Part shown: piece by piece, positions 46,462 to 55,924 of the stretch
Position numbering within the stretch: the first letter of the stretch is position 1
Layout of the letters: every line of letters begins with the position of its first letter
Assembly: GCA_002839995.1 (NCBI GenBank)
Contig: PGZC01000003.1
Coordinates: 30,167 to 94,166, forward strand
Reading direction: 5' to 3'
Length of the DNA: 64,000 bases
Source of the DNA: Gammaproteobacteria bacterium HGW-Gammaproteobacteria-4
GTDB lineage: Bacteria; Pseudomonadota; Gammaproteobacteria; Xanthomonadales; Xanthomonadaceae
Program-made: the position numbers and the translations under genes
Notes under the pieces: model-generated
Told to the model about the DNA's origin: nothing
Databases searched by the model: none
What the model saw: the letters and a program-made list of their open reading frames with translations, nothing else

Positions 46462-47973
46462 CTACTTCACGCCATGCATCAGCTTGTTGATCAATGGCGC
46501 GATCAGGAACAGCAACACGCCCGCTCCGGCAAGCAGCCAGAAGCTGAAGGTGAAGCCGTCCAGCGCCGACTGCACCGTCATGCCGCTCTCGCCGCTGACG
46601 TGGCCGGCAAAAATGCCCGAAAGGTTGTTGCCGATCGCGGTGGACAGGAACCAGCCGCCCATCGCCAGCCCGACGTAGCGCAGTGGCGCCAGCTTGGTCA
46701 CCATCGACAGGCCGATCGGCGACAGGCACAGCTCGCCGACGGTCTGCATCACGTAGACCAGCACCAGCGGCCAGAACGGAATCAGGCCGTTGCTGCCGAC
46801 CAGCGACTGCAGGGCGAAGATCAGCACCACGAACGCGGCGGCATTGAACAACAGGCCAAGACCGAACTTGCGCGGAATCGACGGTTCGACATTGCGCTTT
46901 GCCAGCCAACCCCAGCCCAAGGCCACGAACGGCGCCAGAATGACGATCGAGGCCGGGTTGACCGACTGGAACCAGCCAACCGGGAACACCCAGCCGCCGA
47001 ACATCTCGCGATCGACCAGGTTCTGCGCGAGGAAGTTGAACGAGCTGCCGGCCTGCTCGAAGAACATCCAGAACAACACGTTGAAGGTGAACAGCAGCAG
47101 CATCGCGACCACCTTGTCGCGCGCCACGCTGCCTTCGCGCAACGCCTCGATCAGCAGCATCAGGGCGAGGCCGATAAACAAGGCGCCGAGCAACCAGGCG
47201 ATCACCGTTGCGCCGGCCTTGGCCATCAGCAGGTACACCACCGGCACCGCCAGGATGGTGCCGACAGTCACAATCCCCATGGACTTGCGACCGTCGCGGT
47301 CGGCCGGCGGGCGTCCGATCTGGCCCAGTTGCCGACGGCCAAACCAGAACCACAGGGTGCTGATCAGCATGCCGACGCCAGTGGCGAGGAACACAATCTT
47401 GTAGTTCTGCTGCATCGGCGTGTCGGTAATGACGCTGGCCAGCCAGCCGGTGATCAGCGGCGATACCAGGGCGCCACCGTTGATGCCCATGTAGAAGATG
47501 GTGAAACCGCGATCGCGGCGCGAATCGCCAGGCGCATAGAGCTGGCCGACCATGGTCGAGATATTGGGCTTGAACAGGCCGTTGCCGACGATGATCACTG
47601 CCAGCCCGAGCAGGAAAATGTCCTGATTGGGCAGCATGATCATGAAATAGCCGATCGCCGACACCACCGCGCCGAGCAGGATCGAGCGCTGGTAACCGAT
47701 CACCCGGTCGGCGACATAACCACCGAAGATCGCGGTCGCGTAAACCAGCGCCAGAAAGGCACCGTAGGTGCGGCTGGCGTAGGCCTGGCCGCTGGCGTCG
47801 CCATCGAAGAACTGGGCGACGATGTAGAGCGTCAGCGCCCAGCGCATGCCGTAGAAGGCGAAGCGCTCCCAGAACTCCGACATGAACAGCATCCATAGCT
47901 GGCGCGGATGCCCGAGAACCTCGCCCGGCGGCGGCGGGATATAGGCGTTGTTGTTGACGGCGGCGCTACTCAT
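46462..47973 (-). CDS. POT/PTR-family proton-coupled oligopeptide transporter
   Basis: A 503-residue inner-membrane MFS protein with about 12–14 TM helices that imports di-/tripeptides with protons. WERFAFYGMRWALTLYIV, the PTR2 signature GGYVADRVIGYQRSILLGA and FTIFYMGINGGALVSPLITGWL are clear. ATG 47973 has SD ggggag at good spacing. If the his operon is defective, peptide import would be one source of histidine (inference). Confidence 0.93.
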   Translation of the reverse strand: MSSAAVNNNAYIPPPPGEVLGHPRQLWMLFMSEFWERFAFYGMRWALTLYIVAQFFDGDASGQAYASRTYGAFLALVYATAIFGGYVADRVIGYQRSILLGAVVSAIGYFMIMLPNQDIFLLGLAVIIVGNGLFKPNISTMVGQLYAPGDSRRDRGFTIFYMGINGGALVSPLITGWLASVITDTPMQQNYKIVFLATGVGMLISTLWFWFGRRQLGQIGRPPADRDGRKSMGIVTVGTILAVPVVYLLMAKAGATVIAWLLGALFIGLALMLLIEALREGSVARDKVVAMLLLFTFNVLFWMFFEQAGSSFNFLAQNLVDREMFGGWVFPVGWFQSVNPASIVILAPFVALGWGWLAKRNVEPSIPRKFGLGLLFNAAAFVVLIFALQSLVGSNGLIPFWPLVLVYVMQTVGELCLSPIGLSMVTKLAPLRYVGLAMGGWFLSTAIGNNLSGIFAGHVSGESGMTVQSALDGFTFSFWLLAGAGVLLFLIAPLINKLMHGVK

Positions 47974-48123
47974 GCGGTGTCTCCCCTGCATCGATGGTTG
48001 GCGGTATGTCGCACCAGGACGCGTTTCACGCATCTTCTATGGCGCAACAGGTCGGCAAGGTTTACTCGCACTGGCGCTGCGAGTCAAACCCGGACCGGAC
48101 CCCGGCGCAAGTCCGACCGACGC

Positions 48124-48975
48124 TCAGGCCAGTTCACTGCGCAACGCGATCAGCTCCGGGAAGAAGCTCAAGTCCAGTGCCTGCTTGAGAAAACCGACGC
48201 CGGAACTGCCGCCGGTACCACGCCGATGGCCGATGATGCGTTCCACCGTCTTCATGTGGCGAAAACGCCAGAGCTGGAAGCCGGTCTCGACGTCGATCAG
48301 TTGTTCGCATAGCTGATACGCCTGCCAGTGCGTCTGGGTGTCGCGGTAGATCGACGCCAGCACCGGCACCAGCACGGGCGTAAACGCATGCGGCTGCGAC
48401 CAGTCGCGAGCGACGCATTGCGCCGGCACGGCGTGCCCCTGCCGGTGCAGGTGCAACAGGAACTCGTCGTACAGGCTGGGCGCATCCAGCACCGCGCGCA
48501 AACGCGCCTGCGCCACCGGATCGTGGCTGAACACCGCAATCATCTGCGCGTTCTTGTTGCCGAGCATGAACTCGACCAGCCGGTATTGCAGCGACTGGAA
48601 CCCGGAAGCATCGCCAAGCGCTGGCCGAAACGCCAGGTATTCGCTGGGGGTCAGGGTTTCCAGCACCGCCCATTGCTCGAACAGTTGACGCTGCACCTGT
48701 TTGATCCGCGCCAGGTTTTTTTGCATCGGGCCAAGATCGTCGGCCTGCAAGTGGGCAATGGCTGCATTCAGTTCATGCACGATCAGCTTGAGCCACAACT
48801 CGGCCACCTGATGCTGGATGATGAACAGCATCTCATCGTGGCGCGGCGGATCGCTGAGCGGCTGTTGCGCCGCAAGCAGGGTATCGAGCTTCAGATAACC
48901 GCCGTAACTGATGCGCTCATGGAGATCGCGGGTAATCCCCGCTTCCAGCGGGCGCAAATTGTGTTCGTCGCCCAT
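48124..48975 (-). CDS. kynA: Tryptophan 2,3-dioxygenase
   Basis: Heme enzyme opening the indole ring of tryptophan to N-formylkynurenine. It has 283 residues. [32 protein letters not shown] (with the substrate-near His), [18 protein letters not shown], and the heme His region [28 protein letters not shown] are all conserved. It is encoded alone; other kynurenine-pathway genes are not in the window. Confidence 0.95.
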   Translation of the reverse strand: MGDEHNLRPLEAGITRDLHERISYGGYLKLDTLLAAQQPLSDPPRHDEMLFIIQHQVAELWLKLIVHELNAAIAHLQADDLGPMQKNLARIKQVQRQLFEQWAVLETLTPSEYLAFRPALGDASGFQSLQYRLVEFMLGNKNAQMIAVFSHDPVAQARLRAVLDAPSLYDEFLLHLHRQGHAVPAQCVARDWSQPHAFTPVLVPVLASIYRDTQTHWQAYQLCEQLIDVETGFQLWRFRHMKTVERIIGHRRGTGGSSGVGFLKQALDLSFFPELIALRSELA

Positions 48976-49071
48976 CGCATTCGCTCGTGTTCAACAAGAT
49001 CAACATCTTAGCCCACTTCGCCGGTTGCCACCACGGTCACTTTTGTCATGGAACTGTCGTCGCACTTCGCC

Positions 49072-49077
49072 TAGAAT
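49072..49077 (+). promoter_or_regulatory. Possible -10 for the secreted nuclease gene
   Basis: TAGAAT lies 88 nt before the ATG at 49165. The upstream -35 is weak. A tail of about 80 nt with no clear structure follows before the SD ggggag. Confidence 0.35.
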
Positions 49078-49164
49078 GCACGGGAAACTGTGACTGGATT
49101 CACATTGCGCAATCACAGCCACCGGCCGCCATGGGGAGCGGTCTCTTGTCCTGGGGAGAAGTAC

Positions 49165-52053
49165 ATGATTCGTGCATACCATCTGCGCGCGCTACTGATT
49201 GCCGCGCTCGGCATATTCGCCACATCCGCGCAAGCCGATGTCGTGGTCAGCCAGGTTTATGGCGGTGGCGGCAACTCCGGCGCCACCTTGCGCAACGATT
49301 TCGTCGAGCTGTTCAACAATGGTAGCGATCCGGTCGATCTGAACGGCTGGACCGTACAGTACGCATCGTCCGGCGGTTCGTCGTGGCAGCGCACCAACCT
49401 GAGCGGCAACATCGCGCCCGGCGGCTATTTCCTGATCCAGCATGCGGCCGGCAGCGGCGGCAGCATGGATCTGCCAACGCCCGACAGCATCGGCACCATT
49501 GCCATGAGCGGCACTGCCGGCAAGGTGGCGTTGGTCAATTCGAGTACCGCACTGACCGGCACCTGCCCGTCCACCGATGCCAGTCTGGTCGATCTGGTCG
49601 GCTACGGCGGCGCAGCCAGTTGCGCCATGGGCTCGCCCACCGGCAACCTGAGCAACACCACTGCCGCGCTGCGCAAGGAAGACGGCTGCGCCAACACCGG
49701 CAACAACAATGCCGATTTCAGCATTGCCGCACCGGCGCCGCGCAACAGCGCGTCGCCGACCAAGGATTGCGGCGCGCCGCCACCGCCGCCGCCGCCGGTG
49801 GTGACGATTCCGATCCACGATGTGCAGGGCCCCGGCAACATTTCGCCCGTTGTTGGTGACGTGGTTGCGATCGAAGGCATCGTCACCCAGCGCAAGTTCA
49901 ACGGCTTCTTCGTGCAGACAGCGGCCGACGAGATCGATGCCGATCCGCTGACGTCCGAGGGTGTGTTCGTGTTCACTACCAGTGCCGGCGCGCCTGCCGA
50001 AGCGCAGGTCGGCAACCGTGTGCAGGTGCGCGGCACCGTCGCCGAGTTCACGCCGTCGTCCGACGTCAACCAGTTGCCGTTGACCGAACTGACCTTCGCC
50101 ACCACCACCGTGATCAGCACCGGCAATGCCTTGCCCGCGCCGGTGCTGATCGACGCCAGCGTGCTCAATGCCGACAGCGACGCCGACTTTCTGGAGCGCT
50201 ACGAGGGCATGCGCGTGAGCGTACCCGAACTGGTCGTTACCGGCCCGGTGCAAGGCAACATCAACGAGAGCCAGGCCGCCTCGACCAGCAACGGCGTGTT
50301 CCTGGGCGTGCCGGCCGGCGTAGCGCGGCCGTTCCGCGAACCCGGCATCAGCGTGCTCGACGTGGCGCCGATTCCTGCCGGCTTGCTGCCGCCGCTCTAT
50401 GACGGCAACCCGGAAATCCTGCGCGTCGACAGCCGCGGCGATGGCGTCACCCTGCTCTCGGTCGATGTCGGCGCCACCGTCAGCGGCCTGCTCGGCGTGC
50501 TCGATTACGGCACTACCCGCTACACCGTGCTGCCCGATCCGGGCGTGAATGCAACGGTAGTGGATACCGCTGCCCCGACCGCAGTCAGCGTGCCGGGCGC
50601 GGGTGAGATCACGGTCGCCAGTTTCAACATCCTGCGTTTCTTCGACGACAGCGCCGCCAACAACACCGGCAGTTCGCCGACGCTCACGCCCGATGCGTTC
50701 CAGTTCCGCCTGCGCAAGACGGCCAATGCCCTGTGCCAGTTCCTGCATACCCCCGACATCGTCGGTGTGGTGGAAGTCGAAGGCATCGATGCACTGACCG
50801 CGCTGGCCAATGCGATCAACGACAACCTGCCCGGCACCTGCGCACGCAACCCGCGTTACGTCGCCTATCTGGCCGAGGGCAACGACGTCGGCGGTATCGA
50901 CGTCGGCTTCCTGGTGAGCAATGCCGAGGTGGCAACCGGCCTGCCACGGGTTAGCGTCAATGACGTGGTGCAGGAAGGCAAGGACGCGCTGATCGTCAAC
51001 CCGAACGGCTCGACCTCGATCCTCAACGACCGCCCGCCGCTGCGCTTGTCGGCGACGGTCAACGCCGCCAACGGCGCCCAGTACGATCTCACCGTGTATG
51101 CCAACCACCTGCGCTCGTTGAACGACGTCAACAGCGCATCGCCGGGTTCCAACGGCTGGCCGACCGCCGGCGAGCGCGTACGCGACAAGCGTGCGCGGCA
51201 GGCATTGTTCCTCGCCGAACTGGTGCAGGCTCGGCAAAGCGTCAATCCGGCCGAGCGCATCGTGCTGCTCGGCGATTTCAACGCCTACGAGTTCAGCGAC
51301 GGCCTGGCCGATGTGATGGGTATCGTCACCGGCCAGCAGGCGGCGGCAAACGAAGTGCTGACGCATCTCGACAGCCCGGTATTTCCGCCGTTGTTGAACA
51401 TGACCAACACCGCGCCAGCGGAGGATCGCTACTCGTTCGTGTTCGACGGCAGCGCGCAGACGCTCGATCACATCGTGGTCAATCAGGCACTGCTGGATTC
51501 GGCCGCTTCGGTGCGCATCGAACACGCCCGCCTGAACGCCGACTTCGGCAACGACAACTTCGGCGATGCCGGCGTGCCGATGCGGGTGTCCGATCACGAC
51601 CCGGTAGTCGCCTATCTGGCGGTGCCGACCGCCCGCCAGGCCGATCTTCAGGTCGGGCTGAAAGGTCCGCGCCTGCCGGTGGTTTTCGCCGGCGACAGCG
51701 CCGCGTTCGAAGCAACGCTCGCCAACAACGGCCCCGACCCGGCGCTCAATCCGCATCTGCAACTGCGTTTCGACGCGCAGATCGGCCAGCTCGACAGCGT
51801 CACCGGCGATGGCTGGAGTTGCGATGCTCCGGTGCCGACCGGCACCGACACGCTGGTCGCGGTGGACTGTCGTCGTATCGGCTTCATGCCGTCCGGCGAG
51901 AGCCAGAGCCTGACCTTGAACTTCACCACGCTCACCGAATTGCGGGTCGGCGTGTTGGGGGTGTTGGCGCGCATCGACAGCGCAACCGCCGATCCCGTGG
52001 CCTACAACAACCACGCCGCAAACGCCGTGCTGGTGGTGCGTCGCGGGCGCTGA
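49165..52053 (+). CDS. Large secreted nuclease: LTD, OB-fold and endonuclease/exonuclease/phosphatase domains (ExeM/NucH type)
   Basis: A 962-residue extracellular enzyme. Signal peptide 1 to about 24 (ending ATSAQA), lamin-tail domain about 25–150 (VVSQVYGGGGNSGATLRNDFVELFN, NGWTVQYAS), a run of eight prolines with the preceding linker near 206–213, OB-fold/YhcR-like domain about 215–330 (GPGNISPVVGDVVAIEGIVTQ), and an EEP nuclease domain about 484–820 (VASFNILRFF, GVVEVEG, VYANHLRS, LLGDFNAYEF near 702, SDHDPVVAYL near 808). It ends in a CARDB/DUF11-like domain (ADLQVGLKGPRLPVVFAGDS). It probably degrades extracellular DNA in biofilm or for phosphate. SD ggggag precedes ATG 49165. Confidence 0.9.
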   Translation: MIRAYHLRALLIAALGIFATSAQADVVVSQVYGGGGNSGATLRNDFVELFNNGSDPVDLNGWTVQYASSGGSSWQRTNLSGNIAPGGYFLIQHAAGSGGSMDLPTPDSIGTIAMSGTAGKVALVNSSTALTGTCPSTDASLVDLVGYGGAASCAMGSPTGNLSNTTAALRKEDGCANTGNNNADFSIAAPAPRNSASPTKDCGAPPPPPPPVVTIPIHDVQGPGNISPVVGDVVAIEGIVTQRKFNGFFVQTAADEIDADPLTSEGVFVFTTSAGAPAEAQVGNRVQVRGTVAEFTPSSDVNQLPLTELTFATTTVISTGNALPAPVLIDASVLNADSDADFLERYEGMRVSVPELVVTGPVQGNINESQAASTSNGVFLGVPAGVARPFREPGISVLDVAPIPAGLLPPLYDGNPEILRVDSRGDGVTLLSVDVGATVSGLLGVLDYGTTRYTVLPDPGVNATVVDTAAPTAVSVPGAGEITVASFNILRFFDDSAANNTGSSPTLTPDAFQFRLRKTANALCQFLHTPDIVGVVEVEGIDALTALANAINDNLPGTCARNPRYVAYLAEGNDVGGIDVGFLVSNAEVATGLPRVSVNDVVQEGKDALIVNPNGSTSILNDRPPLRLSATVNAANGAQYDLTVYANHLRSLNDVNSASPGSNGWPTAGERVRDKRARQALFLAELVQARQSVNPAERIVLLGDFNAYEFSDGLADVMGIVTGQQAAANEVLTHLDSPVFPPLLNMTNTAPAEDRYSFVFDGSAQTLDHIVVNQALLDSAASVRIEHARLNADFGNDNFGDAGVPMRVSDHDPVVAYLAVPTARQADLQVGLKGPRLPVVFAGDSAAFEATLANNGPDPALNPHLQLRFDAQIGQLDSVTGDGWSCDAPVPTGTDTLVAVDCRRIGFMPSGESQSLTLNFTTLTELRVGVLGVLARIDSATADPVAYNNHAANAVLVVRRGR

Positions 52054-52196
52054 ATCAGGGCCGGACGTGGCTGCGGGATAACGCACAATGGCGCGGCTTC
52101 GGTCGCGCCATTGCCGTTCAAAATGCCGCGGTGCGCCTTGCTTTGAATGACCATTGCCTGTTATCTAGTGGGTTCCGCTCCGCATTGCGATTGATG

Positions 52197-53276
52197 ATGA
52201 CAACGGTCGCCAGTTTCGAGATCGACTATCTGCAATACCTCGCGCCCGACGGCAAACCGGTGCGCAAGGACATGCCAAAGTTCGCCAAGGACAACAAGAG
52301 CCTGGTCGAGCTGTATCGACAAATGGTGTTGGTGCGCACCTTCGACAGCAAATCGGTAGCCTTGCAACGTACCGGCAAGCTGGGCACCTATGCCTCGTGT
52401 CTCGGCCACGAAGCCGCGCATATCGGCATCGGATCGGCGATGCGCCCGGAAGATCTGTTCGCTCCGAGCTACCGCGAATACGGCGCCCAGTTCATGCGCG
52501 GCGTGCGCCCACGTGAGGTGCTGATGTACTGGGGCGGCGACGAGCGCGGCAACGATTTTGAAGTCCCGCGCCACGATTTCGCCTGGTGCGTGCCGATCGG
52601 CACGCAATGCCTGCATGCGGCCGGTGCCGCACTGGCGTTCAAGCTGCGCGGCGAGAAGCGCGTCGCGGTGGCCTGTGTCGGCGACGGCGGCAGTTCCAAG
52701 ACCGACACCTACGCGGCCATCAACTCGGCCGGCGCGTTCAACCTGCCGTTCGTGCTGTGCATCATCAACAATCAATGGGCCATCTCGGTACCGCGTTCGG
52801 CGCAAACCGGCGCAAAAACGCTGGCGCAAAAAGGCATCGCCGGCGGCTTGTTCTGCATCCAGGTGGATGGCAACGACATCATCGCGGTACGTGCGGCAAT
52901 GGATGAAGCGCTGTCCCGCGCCCGTGCCGGCAAGGGTGGTAGCGTGATCGAACTGGTCACCTACCGGCTCGGCGATCACACCACCGCCGACGACGCCCGC
53001 CGTTACCGTGGCGAAGCCGAGGTCAAGGCGGCGTGGGAACGCGAGCCGCTGATCCGCCTGCGCGCTTGGCTGGTCGGCCAGAAAGTATGGGACGACGACA
53101 TGGAAGCGGCGTGGAAAGTGGAATGCGGCAAGCGCGTCGATGCCGAAGTGGATGCCTACCTTGCCAGCCGCACGCAGCCGCTGGAATCGATGTTCGACTA
53201 TCTGTACGCCGAGCTTCCCCATGACGTGGCGGCGCAGCGCGCGCAAGCCCTGGCCTGGGAGGCGCGCAAGCAATGA
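52197..53276 (+). CDS. Thiamine-dependent 2-oxo acid dehydrogenase E1 alpha subunit
   Basis: Heterotetrameric E1 (pyruvate or branched-chain 2-oxo acid) alpha chain of 359 residues. The TPP/Mg motif is VGDGGSSKTDTYAAINSAGAFNLPFVLCIINNQWAIS, the phosphorylation-loop-like segment is TYRLGDHTTADDARRYR, and the N-terminus is EIDYLQYLAPDGKPV. This last feature is of the type seen in branched-chain complexes; these supply primers for iso-fatty acids in Xanthomonadales. The stop overlaps the E1 beta ATG by 4 bp. Two tandem ATGs (52194/52197) lack an SD. Confidence 0.9.
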   Translation: MTTVASFEIDYLQYLAPDGKPVRKDMPKFAKDNKSLVELYRQMVLVRTFDSKSVALQRTGKLGTYASCLGHEAAHIGIGSAMRPEDLFAPSYREYGAQFMRGVRPREVLMYWGGDERGNDFEVPRHDFAWCVPIGTQCLHAAGAALAFKLRGEKRVAVACVGDGGSSKTDTYAAINSAGAFNLPFVLCIINNQWAISVPRSAQTGAKTLAQKGIAGGLFCIQVDGNDIIAVRAAMDEALSRARAGKGGSVIELVTYRLGDHTTADDARRYRGEAEVKAAWEREPLIRLRAWLVGQKVWDDDMEAAWKVECGKRVDAEVDAYLASRTQPLESMFDYLYAELPHDVAAQRAQALAWEARKQ

Positions 53277-54265
53277 GCAGGGAAGCCGATCCCATCACCC
53301 TCATCGAGGCCATTACCCAGGCGCTGGCCTTCGAGATGGCAAACGACGCCAACGTGCTGGTTCTGGGCGAAGATGTTGGCGTCAACGGCGGTGTGTTTCG
53401 CGCTACCGCCGGTTTGCAACAGCGCTTTGGCGATCAGCGCGTGCTCGACACGCCGCTCGACGAAACCACCATCGCCGGCCTGACCGTCGGCATGGCCGCG
53501 CAGGGCATGAGGCCAGTCGCCGAAGTGCAATTCGACGGTTTTGTGTACCCGATGCTGGATCACATCATCTGTCACGCGGCCCGCATGCGCACCCGCACCC
53601 GCGGCCGGCTAAGTTGTCCGATGGTGTTGCGGGTGCCTTGGGGTGGCGGCATCCGCGCGCCCGAGCATCACAGCGAGGCCAACGAATCGCTGTTCACCAA
53701 CGTGCCGGGGCTGCGCGTGGTGCTGCCCAGTTCGCCGGCACGCGCCTACGGCCTGTTGCTCGCCGCGATCCGCGATCCGGACCCGGTGATCTTCATGGAA
53801 CCCAAGCGCATCTACCGGCAATACAAGGAACTGGTACCCGATGATGGCGAGGCGTTGCCGCTGGATGTGTGTTTCGTGTTGCGCGACGGCCACGACGTCA
53901 CCCTGGTCACCTGGGGCGCGCATGTGAAAGAAACGCTGGAAGCTGCCGACGCACTGGCTGGCGATGGCATCAGCGCCGAAGTGATCGACGTGGCCACCCT
54001 GAAACCACTGGATTTCGACACCATCCACGAATCGGTGCGCAAGACCGGCCGTTGCGTGATCGTGCACGAGGCCGCGCGCACCGCCGGCTTTGGCGCCGAA
54101 ATCGCCGCGCAGTTGGCCGAGAAGGCCATGTACGACCTGCTCGCCCCGGTCGAGCGGGTCACCGGTTACGATGTGCCGATTCCGTTGTTCCGGCTGGAGA
54201 TGAAGTACCTGCCGAGTGTCGAGAAAATCGTGGCCGCGGTAAAACGGACGCTGGCGGCGGGATAG
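53273..54265 (+). CDS. 2-oxo acid dehydrogenase E1 beta subunit
   Basis: A 330-residue transketolase-like beta chain. ALAFEMANDANVLVLGEDVGVNGGVFRAT, DTPLDETTIAGLTVGMAAQGMRPVAEVQF, RVPWGGGIRAPEHHSEANESLFTNVPGLRVV and RCVIVHEAARTAGFGAEIAAQL are all present. It is translationally coupled to E1 alpha. It is separated from E2 by 181 bp containing an inverted repeat (54289–54362). Confidence 0.92.
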   Translation: MSREADPITLIEAITQALAFEMANDANVLVLGEDVGVNGGVFRATAGLQQRFGDQRVLDTPLDETTIAGLTVGMAAQGMRPVAEVQFDGFVYPMLDHIICHAARMRTRTRGRLSCPMVLRVPWGGGIRAPEHHSEANESLFTNVPGLRVVLPSSPARAYGLLLAAIRDPDPVIFMEPKRIYRQYKELVPDDGEALPLDVCFVLRDGHDVTLVTWGAHVKETLEAADALAGDGISAEVIDVATLKPLDFDTIHESVRKTGRCVIVHEAARTAGFGAEIAAQLAEKAMYDLLAPVERVTGYDVPIPLFRLEMKYLPSVEKIVAAVKRTLAAG

Positions 54266-54288
54266 ATCGGGACTCGGGAATAGCAAAT

Positions 54289-54362
54289 GGTCCGCAAAAC
54301 ACGCAAAGTTCGCAAAGGAAAGCCCACTTCTTGATTTGCTTTCTTTGCGTCCTTTGCGGACA
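54289..54362. repeat. Inverted 'gtccgcaaa' repeat between E1 beta and E2 genes
   Basis: The left arm ggtccgcaaaacacgcaaag (from 54289) faces ctttgcgtcctttgcggac (ending about 54361). This is the compact form of the outer arms of copies 1 and 2, without the cattgcgag core. It could form a hairpin in the E1–E2 transcript. Confidence 0.8.
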
Positions 54363-54446
54363 TCCGCTCTTGCTTCTGCGTTGTTGCTCTTGCTTTTCCG
54401 AGTCCCCAGCCCCGGCATCATCGAGCCCCCACTCTGAGCATCCACC

Positions 54447-55859
54447 ATGAGCAAAACAAAAACCTTCTTCCTCCCCGATCTCGGCGAAGGCCTGCCCGAC
54501 GCCACCATCGTCGAATGGATGGTCAAGCCGGGCGATTCCATCGCGCTCGACGAGCCGCTGGTGTCGATGGAAACCGCCAAGGCGGTGGTCGAAGTGCCCT
54601 CGCCGGTTTCGGGCAAGGTGCTCACACTGGCGGGTAACGCCGGCGACGTGATCGCCACTGGCGCGGTACTGGCCGAGTTCGAGATCGATGCCAGCAAACC
54701 GCAACGCGCCGAGGGCCATGACACCGGCCATCACCACGGCACCAAGCCGGCGAGCAAAACACCCGACACGCCGGCAGCGGAATCCGCGCCCGCCGCCGAT
54801 TCCGCTGCCGACCCGGAGCCGGATGCCGATGCCGGCACCGTGGTCGGCGCCATGGAAAGCAGCAACCGGGTACATGCCGAGCAAGCCAGCCAGGTCGGTG
54901 GCATCAAGGCGATGCCGGCGGTACGGGCGCTGGCGAAGAAGCTGCATGTGGATCTGGCGCTGGTCAGCGCAAGCGGCGCCGGGGGCGTGATCACGCTCAA
55001 GGATGTGAAGGATGCGGCGACGGCGGGGACGGCGCCATTGCTCCGCTCTCCCACCGGGAGAGGGGTCGGGGGTGAGGGTGCGGTTGGAGCGCATGACCGC
55101 AATGGCCCCGAACCCTCATCCGCCCTCCGGGCACCTTCTCCCGGGGGGAGAAGGGAAGAGCGAACCGTGTTTTCCGCCAGTGGCAAACCCATGCGCACCT
55201 CAGCACCGGGCGCCGTTGCCAGCGGCCAACCCGAGCAACTCAAGGGCGTACGCCGCAACATGGCGCGGGTGATGGCGGATGCCCATGCCAAGGTTGCACT
55301 GACCACGATCTGCGATGACGCCGACCTGCACGCGTGGCTCGGCAAGCAGGACATCACCGCGCGTCTGGTTCGCGCCATCGTCTCCGCCTGCAAGGCAGTG
55401 CCGGCGCTCAATGCCTGGTTCGATGGCGACAAGCTGGTGCGCACCCAGCATCCCCACGTCGACATCGGCATCGCGGTCGATACCGACGATGGCCTGTTCG
55501 TTCCGGCCTTGCGCAACGCCGACATGCTCGATGCAGCCAGCGTGCGTGCCGGCATCCAGCGCCTGCGTGCGCAGGTCGCGGATCGCAGCATTGCGGCTAG
55601 CGAACTCGCGGGTTACACCATCTCGCTGTCGAACTTCGGCATGTTCGCCGGCCGCTACGCCACGCCTGTGGTCGTCCCGCCAACGGTGGCGATAATCGGC
55701 GCCGGCAAGCTGTCTCACGATGTGGTGGCCGTGATCGGCGGTATCGAGGTGCATCGTAGCCTGCCGCTGTCGTTGAGCTTCGACCATCGCGCCTGTACCG
55801 GCGGCGAGGCGGCGCGCTTTCTTGCCGCAGTGCTTGATGACCTGGGCCAACCGCAGTAA
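54447..55859 (+). CDS. Dihydrolipoamide acyltransferase (E2) of a 2-oxo acid dehydrogenase complex
   Basis: A 470-residue protein. The lipoyl domain (1 to about 82) has Lys45 in SMETAKAVVEVPSP. An Ala/Pro/Asp-rich linker leads to a peripheral subunit-binding domain (about 152–190, AMPAVRALAKKLHVDLALVSASGAGGVITLKDV). A second linker encoded by an inserted repeat (about 199–236) precedes the catalytic CAT-fold domain (about 255–470, VRRNMARVMADAHAKVALTT). The active-site motif reads SFDHRACTGGEAARFL (about 445) where most E2s have DHRxxDG, so the usual Asp is Thr. Complex partners are the E1 genes upstream; E3 is not in the window. Confidence 0.9.
   Translation: MSKTKTFFLPDLGEGLPDATIVEWMVKPGDSIALDEPLVSMETAKAVVEVPSPVSGKVLTLAGNAGDVIATGAVLAEFEIDASKPQRAEGHDTGHHHGTKPASKTPDTPAAESAPAADSAADPEPDADAGTVVGAMESSNRVHAEQASQVGGIKAMPAVRALAKKLHVDLALVSASGAGGVITLKDVKDAATAGTAPLLRSPTGRGVGGEGAVGAHDRNGPEPSSALRAPSPGGRREERTVFSASGKPMRTSAPGAVASGQPEQLKGVRRNMARVMADAHAKVALTTICDDADLHAWLGKQDITARLVRAIVSACKAVPALNAWFDGDKLVRTQHPHVDIGIAVDTDDGLFVPALRNADMLDAASVRAGIQRLRAQVADRSIAASELAGYTISLSNFGMFAGRYATPVVVPPTVAIIGAGKLSHDVVAVIGGIEVHRSLPLSLSFDHRACTGGEAARFLAAVLDDLGQPQ
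55042..55156. repeat. Palindromic repeat translated in frame inside the E2 gene
   Basis: A ctctcccaccgggagag hairpin (about 55046–55062), followed by ggggtcgggggtgagggt and, about 60 bp on, accctcatccgccctccggg and ttctcccggggggagaa. The halves are roughly complementary. This resembles the intergenic 'ccctctcccgg/gagagggg' repeats common in xanthomonads and pseudomonads. Here it codes for about 38 Gly/Arg/Pro-rich residues between the subunit-binding and catalytic domains of E2. Confidence 0.8.
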
Positions 55860-55924
55860 TCAGCGCACTTGCGCAGTGCAGCAAAACCCGGCACCGTGAG
55901 CGCATCAGTCAGCGGAACCGATAT

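Noticed and set aside
49192..52086. A 964-residue open frame antisense to the secreted nuclease gene
   Set aside because: GC-rich shadow frame. The sense strand has a signal peptide and clear catalytic motifs; the antisense product is His/Arg/Val-rich with no motif and no SD.
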